The notes beneath the pieces were generated by a model. It saw nothing but the letters and a program-made list of their open reading frames with translations. It did not search any database and was not told the origin of the DNA. A program made the position numbers and the translations under genes. Shown here one piece after another: positions 23,955 through 34,951 of a stretch of 64,000 nt of DNA. Each line of letters begins with the position of its first letter. Position 1 is the first letter of the stretch. The stretch covers positions 274,928,330 through 274,992,329 of the forward strand of contig NC_061510.1 of NCBI RefSeq assembly GCF_022539505.1, in the 5' to 3' direction. This DNA is from Lolium rigidum (taxonomy: Eukaryota > Streptophyta > Magnoliopsida > Poales > Poaceae).

Positions 23955-25348
23955 ATGACCCACAAGTATATGGGATCGCAACAGTCTTCGAGGGAAGTAT
24001 TACCCAATTTATTGATTCGACACAAGGGGAGACAAAGAATACTTGTAAGCCTTAACAGCGGAGTTGTCAATTCAGCTGCACCGGAAACAGACTTGCTCGC
24101 AAGAGTTTATCGCAGTAGTAACAGCTTTATGGCAGATAGGAATAGTGAAATAACAAGCAGCGGTGAAATAAAGACAACGAAATAGTGATTATAGTAAACA
24201 GCAGGATTAAAATACTGTAGGCACATGGACGGATTTAATGGGCGTTGCATGGATGAGAGAAACTCATGTAACAATCAAAGCAGGGGCATTTGCAGATAAT
24301 AATAAAACGGTATCCAAGTACTAATCAATCAATAGGCATGTGTTCCATATATTGCTCGCAATGAGAAACTTTCACAACATCTTTTGTCCTACCAGCCGGT
24401 GGCAGCCGGGCCTCTAGGGAAACTACTGGATATTAAGGTACTCCTTTTAATAGAGTACCGGAGCAAAGCATTAACACTCCGTGAACACATGTGATCCTCA
24501 CATCGTTACCATTCCCTCCGGTTGTCCCGATTTCTGTCACTTCGGGGCCATTGGTTCCGGACAACGACATGTGTATACAACTTGCAGGTAAGATCATAAA
24601 CAACGAATATCTTCATGAATCAATAACATGTTCAGATCTGAGATCATGGCACTCGGGCCCTAGTGACAAGCATTAAGCATAACAAGTTGCAACAATATCA
24701 TAAAAGTGACATCTACGGATACTAGGCACTATGCCCTAACAATCTTATGACTATTACATGACCAATCTCATCCAATCCCTACCATCCCCTTCAGCCTACA
24801 GCGGGGGAATTACTCACACATGGATGGGGGAAACATGGCTGGTCGATGGAGAGGCGTTGGCGGTGATGGCGGTGATGATTTCCTCCACTCCCCGTCCCGG
24901 CGGAGTGCCGAACGGAGACTTCGGCTCCCGCGACGGAGTTTCGCGATGTGGCGGCTCTCGGAGGGTTTCCGGCGACTTCGACTTCTCTCTCGTGCGTGTT
25001 TAGGTCGAACCCGATAAGTAGTCCAAAGGGGGGCGTCGGAGGCCAGCCGAGGGGGCCACACCATAGGGCCGCGCGGGCCCCCCCTAGGCCGCGCCGCCTT
25101 ATGGTGTGGGGCCCTCCGGCCTCCACCTCTCTTGCCCTTTTAGCTTCGTCAGTATTCTGGTAAAATAGGGCCTTCTGCATAAATTCCGAGGATTTTCCCG
25201 AAAGTTGGATTTCTGCACAAAAACGAGACACCAGAGCAGTTCTGCTGAAAACAGCGTTAGTCCGTGTTAGTTGTATCCAAAATACACAAATTAGAGGCAA
25301 AACAATAGCAAAAGTGTTCGGGAAAGTAGATACGTTTTGGACGTATCA
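23955..25348 (-). repeat. Element A 5' LTR, remainder beyond nested B
   Basis: Begins ATGACCCACAAG (including the B TSD) and ends GGACGTATCA at 25348. With the TG at 7322-7323 it makes 1396 bp, close to the 1404-1407 bp LTRs of element C. Its last 315 bp match 1-314. Confidence 0.9.
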
Positions 25349-25349
25349 A

Positions 25350-25906
25350 GTAGTTGCGGACAATTTTGAGAACGGAAGAATAGTGTGCACCAATGTACAG
25401 TTGCAGCAGCGAGCGAGCACTGTCAAGATGGAGACACTAATTTCATTTCCAGAACTTGGACATCAGAAGTTCTACCTTGTGAAGTCGGATGGTGATCTGC
25501 TGCTTGTGTTGTTGGTCAGCGTGGCTTTGGCGGGCAGACCATTGGTGTACCGTGTGGACACTCAGAGCCGCTCTCTCCATCCGGCCAGTAACATTGGCAG
25601 TAATGCCTTCTTCGTGAATTATATCCGGTGTATCTCCGTCGACACCAGAGTGTACCCGACACTTCGACCTGGCTGCATCTACTACACGGATTTGGATTAT
25701 ATCAGAGAGTACTCTCATGATACAAAGGCCTGGGATGAGTGCCAGTACGTGTGGATAGAATTGGAAGCTACGGTATGAGAAATGAACACAAGCCATACCG
25801 TTTGGAGGATGTATTGGCCGCACACTGCAGACGGAAGGAGTTCAATGAATATTTTCTTCGGGTAATGCACGAATGGAGCGACGAAGAAATATATGTGGAG
25901 GAATGA
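25350..25906 (+). pseudogene. DUF295-type (F-box-associated) host gene, C-terminal part, cut by element A
   Basis: From the LTR boundary the frame is open without an ATG of its own. It reads FPELGHQKFYLVKSDGDLLLV, PLVYRVDTQSRSLHP, IGSNAFFVNYIRCISVDTR and PGCIYYTDLDYI, the pattern of the grass DUF295 family. After LEATV at 25778 the frame ends, but another frame carries the expected C terminus (RNEHKPYRLEDVLAAHC...) to TGA at 25904-25906, so there is a frameshift near 25765-25775. The 5' half should lie left of element A, outside the window. Most codons and both motif blocks are preserved, so the gene was probably damaged recently. The family call is by eye. DUF295 proteins have no firmly established biochemical role. 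Confidence 0.7.
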
Positions 25907-28900
25907 AGAACAAATTCATCCATCCTAATCTTCTTGTTGTCCATATATTGTGTGCGTCTTGTATATTACAACGTTATTGGCTGCTTTTGGCTGCTGTATG
26001 CAGTTTCCCTATGTCTTATACTTAGTTTTCTGATTATGCTGTTGTGAATTTATCATATACTAGCTTCTAGATTTGCTACTAGATTTGCTGCCATATTGGA
26101 CAAAAAACGAGGGCCAAAAGGCATAAATAACCTCAGAGATTTGATACTAGATTTGTCGCCATATTGAAGAAAGACAGAAATAGAAGCTTCTCTAGATTTG
26201 ATACTAATTTGGTGAAAAAGACAGAGAGAGAAAGAGGGGAAAAGGTGATCTTAAAAATGCCAATTTGGGCCGAGAGAGACAAAACCTAGCTCCTGCTCAC
26301 GTGCAACCAAACGCTTCTCGTCCTGTCCCACGCGGCCCCTTTCTACCAACCCCACGCGACGCGGCCCCACACAACGCGGCCACACAGACGACGCGGCGCA
26401 ACACGTCAGCATAGAACGTCCAAATAAACGGATTCCTTCCGTCTGAGCTCCTTCTGCGGGTTCCAGACATAGGCTTGAGAAAAAATGAGAAAAAACTATG
26501 GGGTTGCGGAAAACTGAGTACAACTAACGATCAGAGGGCACGAAAATAGAAAACCCTTTTAACTTTGAACTTTTTTGAAATTTGAAATTTTTTCAGATTT
26601 GAACAAAAAGAAGAAAGAAAAACAAAATAAGAAAGAAAACAGAAAAGAAAAAGGAAAAAAAAATAAAAAAACGAAAAAGAAACAGAAACAGAAAACCAAA
26701 AAAAGACAGCGAACTGGGCCTGGCCCAAACCAGACCAGGGGTTGTGCGGTGGCCGGAAGCCACCGACCTAGTCGGTGTATAGGTTTTCCGGGTGTCAGCC
26801 CATCAACTTTTTTTGCGCTGCAATTGGTCAAGCCTCTAGCCCCTGGGCCGCTACCCGCTCCATAAAGCGAACGGATGCCCTAGTCGTCTATCCAATTCCC
26901 TTTAAAAAGAAAGTCGTCGATCCTCGATCGTTGTTAGCAAAAAAAGAAGACGCTGGACTTCTGAACGTGTTGATCAATTAGCGAGGCAAAGCCGACGGGT
27001 AGATTGATCAGGATTACCTTCCAAGATTCCGATTCCTGACTCCTTCCAGATTAGCGACGGGATTAGTAGGAAGAAAAGTAGACTAGCTGACAACCGTCGC
27101 GGCTCCGGCGATCCTATCGTGAATCAGGCCGTCTCGGCCGATCGGTGCCATTATGTTTATCTTATTTGAGTACTCCAGTTCGAGCAACTTTGGCAGGATC
27201 ACCCATCATCATCGCTAGTGCAGTAGTTATATCGGACTAGGACAGGACTACACGAGACGAGATGTGTTCCCAGGTTCAATTTAATCGTGAACAAATTAGC
27301 AGATACGTTAAAACTAAAGTTTATTGATGATGCCTCCTCGTTTTAATTTAATTTTATTCACTTAAGAGCAAAGTGTTGGAGAATAATCATTGAAGATTTC
27401 ATTTTAAAGAGGGCGTGTCCAATAATCGAATTGCAAAATGAAGTGTGGACACTCTAGTTGTGGTTGTTTGGTGTTAGCTATTTTCCTGGCGTTGCATAAT
27501 CCACTTTTGCTACCTTGTCGGAAAAGGTTTAATAGGTACAATGTCCTAATGTGGTATGATATCCCTCCATTGCCTAGTGATTTAGGATTCGTATCATCAA
27601 CTTCATCGCGAATGTGTCCACCTTCTCCCTCTCCACTCGGCACTCATCAGGATGTGAATGGATCGGATAATTTTCACACCAAATTGGTTTTTAAATCCGC
27701 TTTAGAGAATCCATATCTGATTTATGAAAATCCAGTGGATAAGGATATACTATTCTGAACTTAACACGGGACAGGGCATAGGATATGGTATGTAAAATAA
27801 CTCCCGGATATCCGCATCCCTAAATTATTTAGATTATCCGATGATTTTAATCCGAATAGACATGACTTAAGTTCTTCATTGGAACCGGCACCGCTCTTTT
27901 TAGTTTGCTCCCAAATGCTACCATTGTAGAGTGATTCGTGTGTCGCTGCGGCTACCAATGCTCAGACCCGATATCAATGAGCCACCGGTGCCAACGACAC
28001 ATTTGCACTACCCTGAGCCAAACCTCCGACTACTTTCAATTCCCTCCGTGGTGCCTCCCGTGCACGCGTCCCTTGCAAGATCCTTCCTTTCATGCCCCTC
28101 GCCCAGAGGACATTGATACCGCTTCTCCATCCTTGCTTCCTGACGTTGCTGCTCCTCCTATCATGCATTATTGGCTCCCCCCCCCCTAAATTTCTCTGTA
28201 TATTAACCCATGTATTTCTTGGAATGTTTCTCCGTATTTTCTGAAAATTTCCATTTCGGTGTTTATATTAGTTGAACGTGGAAAATGTTCACAACATAGT
28301 TGCCAATCACTATAGGATTATCAAACAGCAAATCTACCTTTTTTTCTTCTGAGAATTGTAAAGCAAGCTATGTTGATCATGTAAAACAGGAAGTGCATCG
28401 ACTCATATAACGAACACGGGGATGCGCTTGTGGAGTAAAGTTATACACCACTAAGACCAGTTCGCTAGACATGGCAACAAGAAAAAGGACCAAGCAATAT
28501 AGTACAGTATATGTTAGCCGCGGAGAGCGAGAAGAAGAAGGATGGAAGTGTCCCGTCCTCCTGATGTAGTCTGCCTTCTCCTACGTCCTCGCTGCTCGTG
28601 TTCCGTCGTTCAGCGTGGCCTCGGCGCTCACCCGCTTCTCGCGGTGACTCGCATCGCCTCCGCCAGCTTGTTGGCGGGAGATTCTCCTGGGCCCGAGCTT
28701 TCTTCTCTTCCGCCTTCATCTGCAGAGCCATTTGTTCCGTTTAATTTTCAATTAAGGGTATGAGAATTTTCGAATGCGCTCATGGTATGCATAATGCAGG
28801 GGTCAGTAGCAAGAGCTTAAACACCAGGCCGACAGTGATCATGTGGCACACCAATGAATGCTCGCAGGTTGCAGCAGATCTACTATGGTAATGGTCGAGC

Positions 28901-28912
28901 AGTTCGGGCACA
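25907..28912. other. 3 kb without a supportable gene
   Basis: Possible 3' flank of the DUF295 gene to about 26200. A purine-rich, A-dominated low-complexity tract is at about 26590-26710. A degenerate stretch with recurring TATCC/GGATA words is at about 27650-27850. Short ORFs here look random. I see no LTR ends, tRNA or conserved domain. Confidence 0.5.
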
Positions 28913-29044
28913 GTGCTCCCCCTTTATCAAACTCAAACACATCAACGGTTAAGATCACTTCATAACCCTTCATAAGTTTCATTACGAAGAGGTACGGGAC
29001 AATCTTAGCTTTTGATGTGTTTGAGTTTTGGGAAAGTGAGAGAC
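28913..29044. repeat. Imperfect foldback (about 130 nt)
   Basis: ACTCAAACACATCAA near 28930-28945 is matched exactly by its reverse complement near 29011-29026. The arms extend in both directions with mostly transition mismatches, leaving a small loop near 28975-28983. It could be a decayed MITE or a small-RNA hairpin. No TSD is recognised. Confidence 0.5.
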
Positions 29045-29634
29045 TGAAGCAAAAGTGTTAAGTTTAACTGCTTCCCGTCTACTCCCACGCACAGATGCAC
29101 TATATTCCAACTCGAGCATGGAACTGAAACAGCTCACTATGCGAGACTATAAATAAAATGCCTGAAAACCGGTGGTATGTGCAACACCTACAACGAACAC
29201 AAGGACGATCAGAGAAGCAATTAGTACCTTCTGCTTGTCCTGGACTCGGGTTACTTGCGTTGGAGATGTGCACTTTCATCGCCTTAGCTTACTGATTCAT
29301 ATCACAACAACATGTTGAAGTGCCTGCCCTGGATTTTCTATCGTGCAAGTGTTGGATATATTCCTGGCACCTTTCATTCCTAAATAAGCTAAGCACCCGA
29401 AAGATCGACTTGTACCTAGCTAAATGCATAGATCACGCTCAGAGGAGGAGATATATGTGAGATAGAAAAGATACATAATATGTAATCGATGTGGTGGATG
29501 CGAGAATGATCCCAACTCATGTACATATATGGTGAAACATGGCAACTCACCCACCATAGAGTAGAGGGTTGAAATATATTAGTCTCTTGTGTCAGTACTA
29601 TGTGCTCATACCCACTATGCAAAATCAAGACTTT
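29045..29634. other. No feature seen
   Basis: About 590 bp with no ORF or repeat I can support. Confidence 0.4.
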
Positions 29635-29650
29635 AAGGTCAAGCACTTGG

Positions 29651-29944
29651 AGAACCAACATGTGTTTAAATGGTTAGAAGTGTAGTAGCACCTCAAGCCC
29701 ACCAGAGTTTAAATCCTAGATTTATCACTTTTGTTCTCATTAAAAGGCAGAATATTCTTCAATTTGAGGAAATGTTTCCGTCGACAGCGAGACATCTGTG
29801 GTGACGTTGTTAATCTCAAGACCCACCGGATCAGTTTATTGGACTCAGTCTCTCGGAGGTGCTCATAGGGGTAAGATGTGCATGTGTGCGTTCTAAGGGT
29901 GAGTGTATGTACATGTGCGTGAGCATCTACGTGTTTCGCAAAAA
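29651..29944 (+). mobile_element. SINE with target-site duplication
   Basis: About 294 bp ending in an A run. It has a pol III box-B-like GAGTTTAAATCC near 29706. The 3' part has TCTCGGAGGTGCTCATAGGG and alternating GTGTGT-like words, as in a common grass SINE. It is flanked by AAGGTCAAGCACTTG (29635-29649) and AAGGTCGAGCACTTG (29945-29959), a 15-bp duplication with one mismatch. A box A is not clear. Confidence 0.75.
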
Positions 29945-29959
29945 AAGGTCGAGCACTTG

Positions 29960-31436
29960 CAAAGTTCATATAAATAGGAGAAAAACTTTTAAGTAAATAT
30001 TTATATAGTACACAAGGAGCACCTTAAGAATTTATTTTAAGATAAAGTTAGAAAACTCATTAAAACAATCGGGTGACATATGAACCGGCTCGTTCATGTG
30101 CCAGCCGTTGCCACATCCGATCACCAGGGCCACCCGCTGCCACATCATGTCACGAGAGCCACTTCTTTTTCCCCCACGATCTCTCTCATGCTTTCATGGA
30201 GAAAACGATCGGTGCCTGCTGCTCCTTGCGTGCCCATAAAGACTCTACCTTCAGGTAGTCAAACCTCGTCCTCTTGCTGTTGCTGCTCCTTCCTTGCGCT
30301 TTTCCATGTGCACCGAGGCGGCCATCATGGAAGCGGATGAAACCTTGCTGGTTGTAACCTGTGTACTCTATAGGTATGACTTAGGGTGTGTTTGGCTGCC
30401 CATAGAGTCATTTATTGGAAAAATTCGCACGTTTGGTTGCCTAGACTATCTTTAAATCTCAGCCCACACACCTCTTAAGGTACCTTTTAGGCTGCACGCG
30501 GAGGAACACCGAGTCAGCCGTTTCTAGTGAGCCAAGCTCCGAGCAAGCGAAAAGGGGAAAAGCATCGTTGAGTTCGTGCAAAGGCGGAGATGGCATGAGC
30601 TCACGCACATGCGCGAAAAGTTAGTAGGAAAATTTCGTAACCTCACACCAATTTGCACCGCCTACATATCACCATTCGGCTCACCATGAAATGTTGCGCA
30701 ACCATTTTTCCTGTTCGAGCTCTTCGTCCAGGCTAGGAGCTTCTGAGCATGTAAGCATCGATGTCTTACTCGGACGATCTAGGACTACGGCGGCAAGCAG
30801 TCTTCTCTTCTCCGAGCTCTTCACTACCTTATCCGTTCTTCGGTGGCGGTGAGTACTGCAACCCCTACAGATGGTAGCTAAGAACTTTCAGCTCTGGTAG
30901 ATATGAGTAGAGGATGTGGTAATTCTATGGCTGTATGGTTCACAATGTTTATCGATAGTGAATAGTGTGCATAATTTAGATATATATTAAAGATTTTGTG
31001 GCCATATAACAGGTTCCTCTTAGTTGTGAGTGTACGCAGATGTTACACTAGTGTTAATGTGTAGTTTATTCTTGTTTACTTGATGAAAGCTTGCTCATGT
31101 GTACAATCATAGTACGTAGATGTGGATTGTGTATGTTGAATTTATAGATAATACTAAATTTTTCTCATGTGAAGTATGGTAGCTGCTAGTGTTTGTTGAG
31201 TTAAATGATCTTTATTATCGTGCATTTCATGTGTATAAGTGCAATAATTGTATAAGGATTGGTTCAACACGGTGTAGTTCTTCTCCTTGGACCACCAATT
31301 CACTTACAGATGAGACCACGTTGTGAAGTGCATTTAGCTCAACACATTGCTCTTGTGTAGTTCATGTTGATGATGTAGTTCTTGGTGTACTTCACATTGT
31401 TGTAGTTCTAATGGTGACCAATGTAGGCCATGACCA
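29960..31436. other. No gene seen
   Basis: About 1.5 kb. A phrase GGGTGTGTTTGGCTGCC at about 30386 resembles the ends of some grass DNA transposons, but I found no partner end. The left end of the truncated Gypsy element that follows is not definable and may lie within 31250-31440. Confidence 0.4.
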
Positions 31437-31483
31437 AGAATGAGTTTAGCCAGGCCCTACTCGATACAGAGGACCTTCCTTAC

Positions 31484-32162
31484 ACATGAGACATCATCTA
31501 GGCATGCTGAGGATCGTCATCGACACACACCATCTCATGACTGTCGTCGACCATCACCACCTCATGGACTCCATTGACATATGTCACCACATGATCATCG
31601 CCGACACAAGTCACCTCATGATCGCCATCGACCAACATCTCCCAAGGATCGTCGACAACACCCCTCAAGACATGGTGATGATGCAAGAAGACGAGATCCT
31701 CGACATGAAGGCGACAAACACCATCATAGGGTGTCTACCACTCCAAGGGTGGAAAGTGCACATCAAGCGGACCTTCCTGATAAGGTGACTTCCACTTCTT
31801 GTGCCACCACCATAATGGCCCCTACAACGTCATATGCCTATGGACTCCGATGCTACAAGTGCAAGAAACAAGGCCACCATCCACGGGAATGTCCCAATCT
31901 CATATGTGATGTGTGCAAGGCCAAGGGTCATATGACGTGGCAATGCACAACGCCATGTGCCAAGAAGCTCTACTTCGACGAAATGAATGCCAAAGCCGGC
32001 ATGAAGACCAATTTGGGAGGCGATGGATTTGAGAAGGTTGAGCATGGGATTTTCCCTTCAACCAAGGAGGTGAATGGAGTTGAGAATGGTGAGAATGGGA
32101 ATTTCCCTTCACCAATGGCGGCGTATGGAGATGAGAAAACGGAGCCTATCCTATATGCTTGA
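31484..32162 (+). pseudogene. Gag C-terminal part with two CCHC zinc knuckles
   Basis: The frame runs through a His/Arg/Pro-rich basic region made of degenerate repeats (31490-31740) with one in-frame TGA near 31572, then two knuckles, CYKCKKQGHHPREC and CDVCKAKGHMTWQC, both of the C-X2-C-X4-H-X4-C form. These bind nucleic acid in Gag proteins. It is open from ATG 31581 to TGA at 32160-32162. A tandem phrase (NGENG... and FPSP/FPST) follows the knuckles. It is probably the nucleocapsid part of a non-autonomous Gypsy gag. Confidence 0.75.
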
Positions 32163-32719
32163 ATGACGAGATGGTACCAATCCCATGTGAGCATGAGAGC
32201 CACTTAGCTCACTTGAGTGAGAGTGATAGTGAGTTGAGTAACTCGCACCCCATATGTGATATTTTGTGCTTCCATTTGGAGGGCATGAGTGATACACCGA
32301 GTGAGTTGAGAGATGTAGTTGATAGGTCCATGCAGGCCATTTCATCTTCTAACACCTTAACCTCTCCCTCTATTATGTTTTTCCATGTTGCACTAGGTTC
32401 CATGGATGATGAAGCGCCGATCACGGAGATGTACATGGTGCATAAAGATGATGATATCACACCATGCTTACAAGAAGATAAAGATGTCGGCCACATGGAT
32501 CCTACTACATCCACAACACCTACTTCAAATGAGTCGGACTACAGAGGTAACTATATGGGTGTTTATGATGCCATGATTTCACTAGTGGACATGAAGATTG
32601 ATGAGTGCATGCATGATATTGATGCTACAATTGCTATGTCACATGCTCTGTTCTTATTCCCATGTCATGTTTTGCTTGATAACAATGTTGAACATGTGGA
32701 ATTACTTGTGACAATTTGA
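32159..32719 (+). CDS. Unknown ORF of the non-autonomous Gypsy-like element (186 codons)
   Basis: Open from ATG 32159, overlapping the gag stop by 4 nt (ATGA). Rich in Ser, Asp and Met, with HPICDILCFHLEGMSDTPSE and repeated DD/ED. No enzyme motif seen. The overlap suggests a coupled frame or a frameshift from a longer polyprotein. Confidence 0.45.
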   Translation: MNDEMVPIPCEHESHLAHLSESDSELSNSHPICDILCFHLEGMSDTPSELRDVVDRSMQAISSSNTLTSPSIMFFHVALGSMDDEAPITEMYMVHKDDDITPCLQEDKDVGHMDPTTSTTPTSNESDYRGNYMGVYDAMISLVDMKIDECMHDIDATIAMSHALFLFPCHVLLDNNVEHVELLVTI

Positions 32720-32731
32720 CCATGCCATGCT

Positions 32732-33151
32732 ATGATAAAAAACTTGAACATGTTTTGCTCTAGATGTTTGCAATATTCTCCCATTAATGCAACCAAAATG
32801 GTGAATACTTTCTCTTTCCAATGCTTGGTTTGCAATAATATTAATTCTCTTGTAAATGAGATTGCCCCCATAGCTTTCTCAAATTTTGGAGATTTTGCCT
32901 ATGTCCATGTTGAGCATGTCCCCATGTTTACCCCGCGTATTCACCATATCTATTATGATGCTTTGCTTAATGCTAATGGTGATGTGCAACAGAAATGGAA
33001 CATCGTGATGGATTATGTGTTCATATATCATGCACACACGGTCTTTGCTTTGCCTATTGTGTGCGTAGGTACGCGAAAGACAATATCAACCTCGATTGAG
33101 CAAGAGTTGACAAAAAGTTCTCTTGAGAGCATGATAAGTGAGCTCCAATGA
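32732..33151 (+). CDS. Unknown ORF of the same element (139 codons)
   Basis: Follows the preceding ORF by 12 nt. It has CSRCLQ and CLVCNN pairs (Cys-X2-Cys twice), perhaps a small zinc-binding fold, then hydrophobic and aromatic residues. Probably continues the preceding frame after a small shift. No family recognised. Confidence 0.4.
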   Translation: MIKNLNMFCSRCLQYSPINATKMVNTFSFQCLVCNNINSLVNEIAPIAFSNFGDFAYVHVEHVPMFTPRIHHIYYDALLNANGDVQQKWNIVMDYVFIYHAHTVFALPIVCVGTRKTISTSIEQELTKSSLESMISELQ

Positions 33152-33415
33152 GTGGTTTCGCCCACACACTTCGACTACACAAGATCTCTCAATGAGAGCA
33201 CACCGGCACTTTTATAAGGTGACCTCCTTCTACTTAAGGCCTCTTCCTAAACCCGTTGAACATTGGATACGCTTTGAGTGTTGCTTTGCTTTTCTTGTGA
33301 TATTAAAAGGGCTCTTGACAAGTGAAGGGACATTCAAGCGTTGGTGTCATCTACCTCCTCTACACGTTCATGATGAGTTATCGTCGAGGATGACTCTTTT
33401 TCAAGTGGGGGTAGA

Positions 33416-34289
33416 TGATGCAGCCCGACCTTCGGTCTTCGCCACATCATGTACATCAACACCGAGATGTCACACAAAGGTGAATCTTCTCTTTTATGTG
33501 TGCCTACAATTGTCCATGTGGAATGGTATGCTACTTCATACTCCGTCATATGCGTATGATAGGGGTGCATCGACAAGCACGGAGGGAAGGGAGGATGCCA
33601 TGGACATTCGAAGAATCAAGGCCAAGGTTGTGGAAGCATGGAATAGGAGACGGAAGAAGAGATGGAAAAACCGGCGCACGAACCAGCACCGCAGGATCCC
33701 ACGCCGATCCAAACCGGCGCCCGATCCGGCGTGCCAAAATCCACGCCGAACCAGGCCGGTGCCCAGCCCGGCACCACCGGTCTTACCGCTGAAATGCTAC
33801 GAGGAGTGCTGCCTTTTCCATTGGCCTTGTACCTAAACTACCCCTCCTTAGTGGCTCCCTATATATAATTCCCCCTCCCCACCTAAGAACCCAAGTCATA
33901 GCTTGATGAAAAATTAGTCCTATGCCTCCACCATCCCTTTGGGATTAGGGAAACCACCTCCTCTCTAAGACACAAATCTATGCGTTGTATCAAGGCCCTC
34001 TTTATGTGATTGATCTCTCGCTTGTGTGATTCTACTTCGGTCTCTCGCACTAGTGATTCTACCGATTGCATACTGATCTCTTGCTCGGTGATTCTACCTC
34101 GTGTCTCTCCCTTGAGTGATTCTATCTGGGCGTTGGTTCGGGCCGTTGAGAGCAAACCGGATTGTATCAGGTTGTTTTGCGTGCGTTCATCGTGTTTTTC
34201 GCTGTGTTCTTCGTGTTCATCCCTCTCCCCCTCTTGTTCTTGGTCAATTCGTGAGATCGGGCCACAAATCAAAGCTGAAGACCTCATCA
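33416..34289 (+). repeat. 3' LTR of the truncated Gypsy-like element
   Basis: Begins TGATGATGCAGCC directly after the polypurine tract and ends GACCTCATCA (inverted TGATGA/TCATCA), 874 bp. A TATA-like CTATATATAA is at 33859-33868. The downstream part has repeated GTGATTCTAC phrases (34020-34130). Confidence 0.6.
33859..33868 (+). promoter_or_regulatory. TATA-like box in the LTR
   Basis: CTATATATAA in the middle of the LTR, where a promoter would be expected. Not tested against a start site. Confidence 0.45.
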
Positions 34290-34437
34290 CGAGACATGTT
34301 GTTCCCAATGATCACGTACCCTCAGAATATAGCAATGCTATCACCACGAAGATTGTGTTCTGTTGTGGTGGATTTTAAAAGGATGAGAATGTTCCTATCA
34401 TCCTAGATCGGAGGAACGAAATGAACGCTGGTAATTT

Positions 34438-34700
34438 CTCAACAACATGTGTGACATCATCAAGAGCGGCGTGAGGACATAAAAGGGCTTCAAGGAGGCG
34501 AACCTTAACAATGTTGCCAAGAATGTGTTTGAATACTATGGCTCGGAGTGTCCTCATAGCAGGTATACATCCATCTTAGAAAGTGGAAAACTAGATCAAT
34601 CCATGGTTCCAATCTTAGAAACCTTAGAGCTACATTACATAATGAGGACACCTGCGTCCGTATCCTGGAGGTTGAGCACTAAAGAGGTCATGTCACGGTA
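34438..34700 (+). pseudogene. Fragment of a Myb/SANT-like DNA-binding protein
   Basis: Two frames read like the Myb/SANT-like domain common in grasses: CDIIKSGVRT...GFKEANLNNVAKNVFEYYG, then after a frame change VYIHLRKWKTR...NEDTCVRILEVEH. An in-frame TAA follows GVRT near 34480, and a frameshift sits near 34562. It is clearly dead. It may derive from a PIF/Harbinger-associated or a captured host gene. Confidence 0.55.
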
Positions 34701-34801
34701 CTAACACTTGTTTCAGTTCATCTAACATGTCACATTTTCCAGTTCATCTAACCTGAGAGTACTAACACATTGTCCCCCGCCCGAGGATCATCCCAAGAAT
34801 G

Positions 34802-34951
34802 CACTACTAGGAAACAGCTTATTAGTGGCGCACCACTTTTGGCTATCAATGGCGCACCACTAGTGCGCCACTATTATCACGCCACTGCTAACTGCTAGCA
34901 GTGGCGCACCACTAGTGCGCCATTGGTAAGGCAGATAACAGTGGCGCACCA
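34802..34951 (+). mobile_element. Terminal fragment of a second CACTA element
   Basis: Begins CACTACTAGGAAACAGC, a CACTA-type end different from that at 10775, followed by subterminal direct and inverted copies of AGTGGCGCACCA / TAGTGCGCCACT. It is cut by element E at 34952, so the other part should lie beyond the right edge of the window. Confidence 0.7.

Larger units (their letters stand above)
1..25348 (-). mobile_element. Element A: Athila-like Gypsy LTR retrotransposon, no RT (host of nested element B)
   Basis: Minus-strand element whose 3' LTR runs off the left edge (1-314). Its internal region is 315-7321 and its 5' LTR is split into 7322-7328 and 23955-25348 by nested element B. In element order it has a tRNA-Asp primer site, gag-protease, a separate third ORF, a 2.3 kb non-coding tail, and a terminal polypurine tract. 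There is no reverse transcriptase or integrase, so it must depend on enzymes supplied in trans. Over the visible 314 bp the two LTRs differ by about 7 substitutions and 2 indels (about 2%), which suggests an age near 0.9 My at 1.3e-8 per site per year. Element C is a second copy of the same family in the opposite orientation. A is inserted in a DUF295-type gene (right flank from 25349). The second TSD copy is outside the window. Confidence 0.9.
31437..34289 (+). mobile_element. 5'-truncated non-autonomous Gypsy-like element
   Basis: Contains a CCHC gag segment, two further ORFs without RT or integrase, a polypurine tract (CAAGTGGGGGTAGA, 33402-33415) and a 3' LTR with TGATGA...TCATCA ends. 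No 5' LTR or primer site is found upstream, so the element is truncated or its left part has decayed. Confidence 0.6.

Noticed and set aside
27404..27758. Overlapping ORFs of 79 and 106 codons on opposite strands
   Set aside because: No domain, biased low-information composition, next to a TATCC-rich degenerate repeat.
28465..28763. Charged ORF (88 codons, minus) and partner on plus
   Set aside because: No recognisable domain, no neighbouring exon signals that I can support.
30386..30500. Possible DNA-transposon end GGGTGTGTTTGGCTGCC
   Set aside because: No inverted partner or TSD found.
33138..33836. 232-codon ORF crossing the polypurine tract into the LTR
   Set aside because: Runs through the polypurine tract and LTR boundary at 33402-33416, so most of it is not coding. 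Only the first part could continue the element's ORFs.
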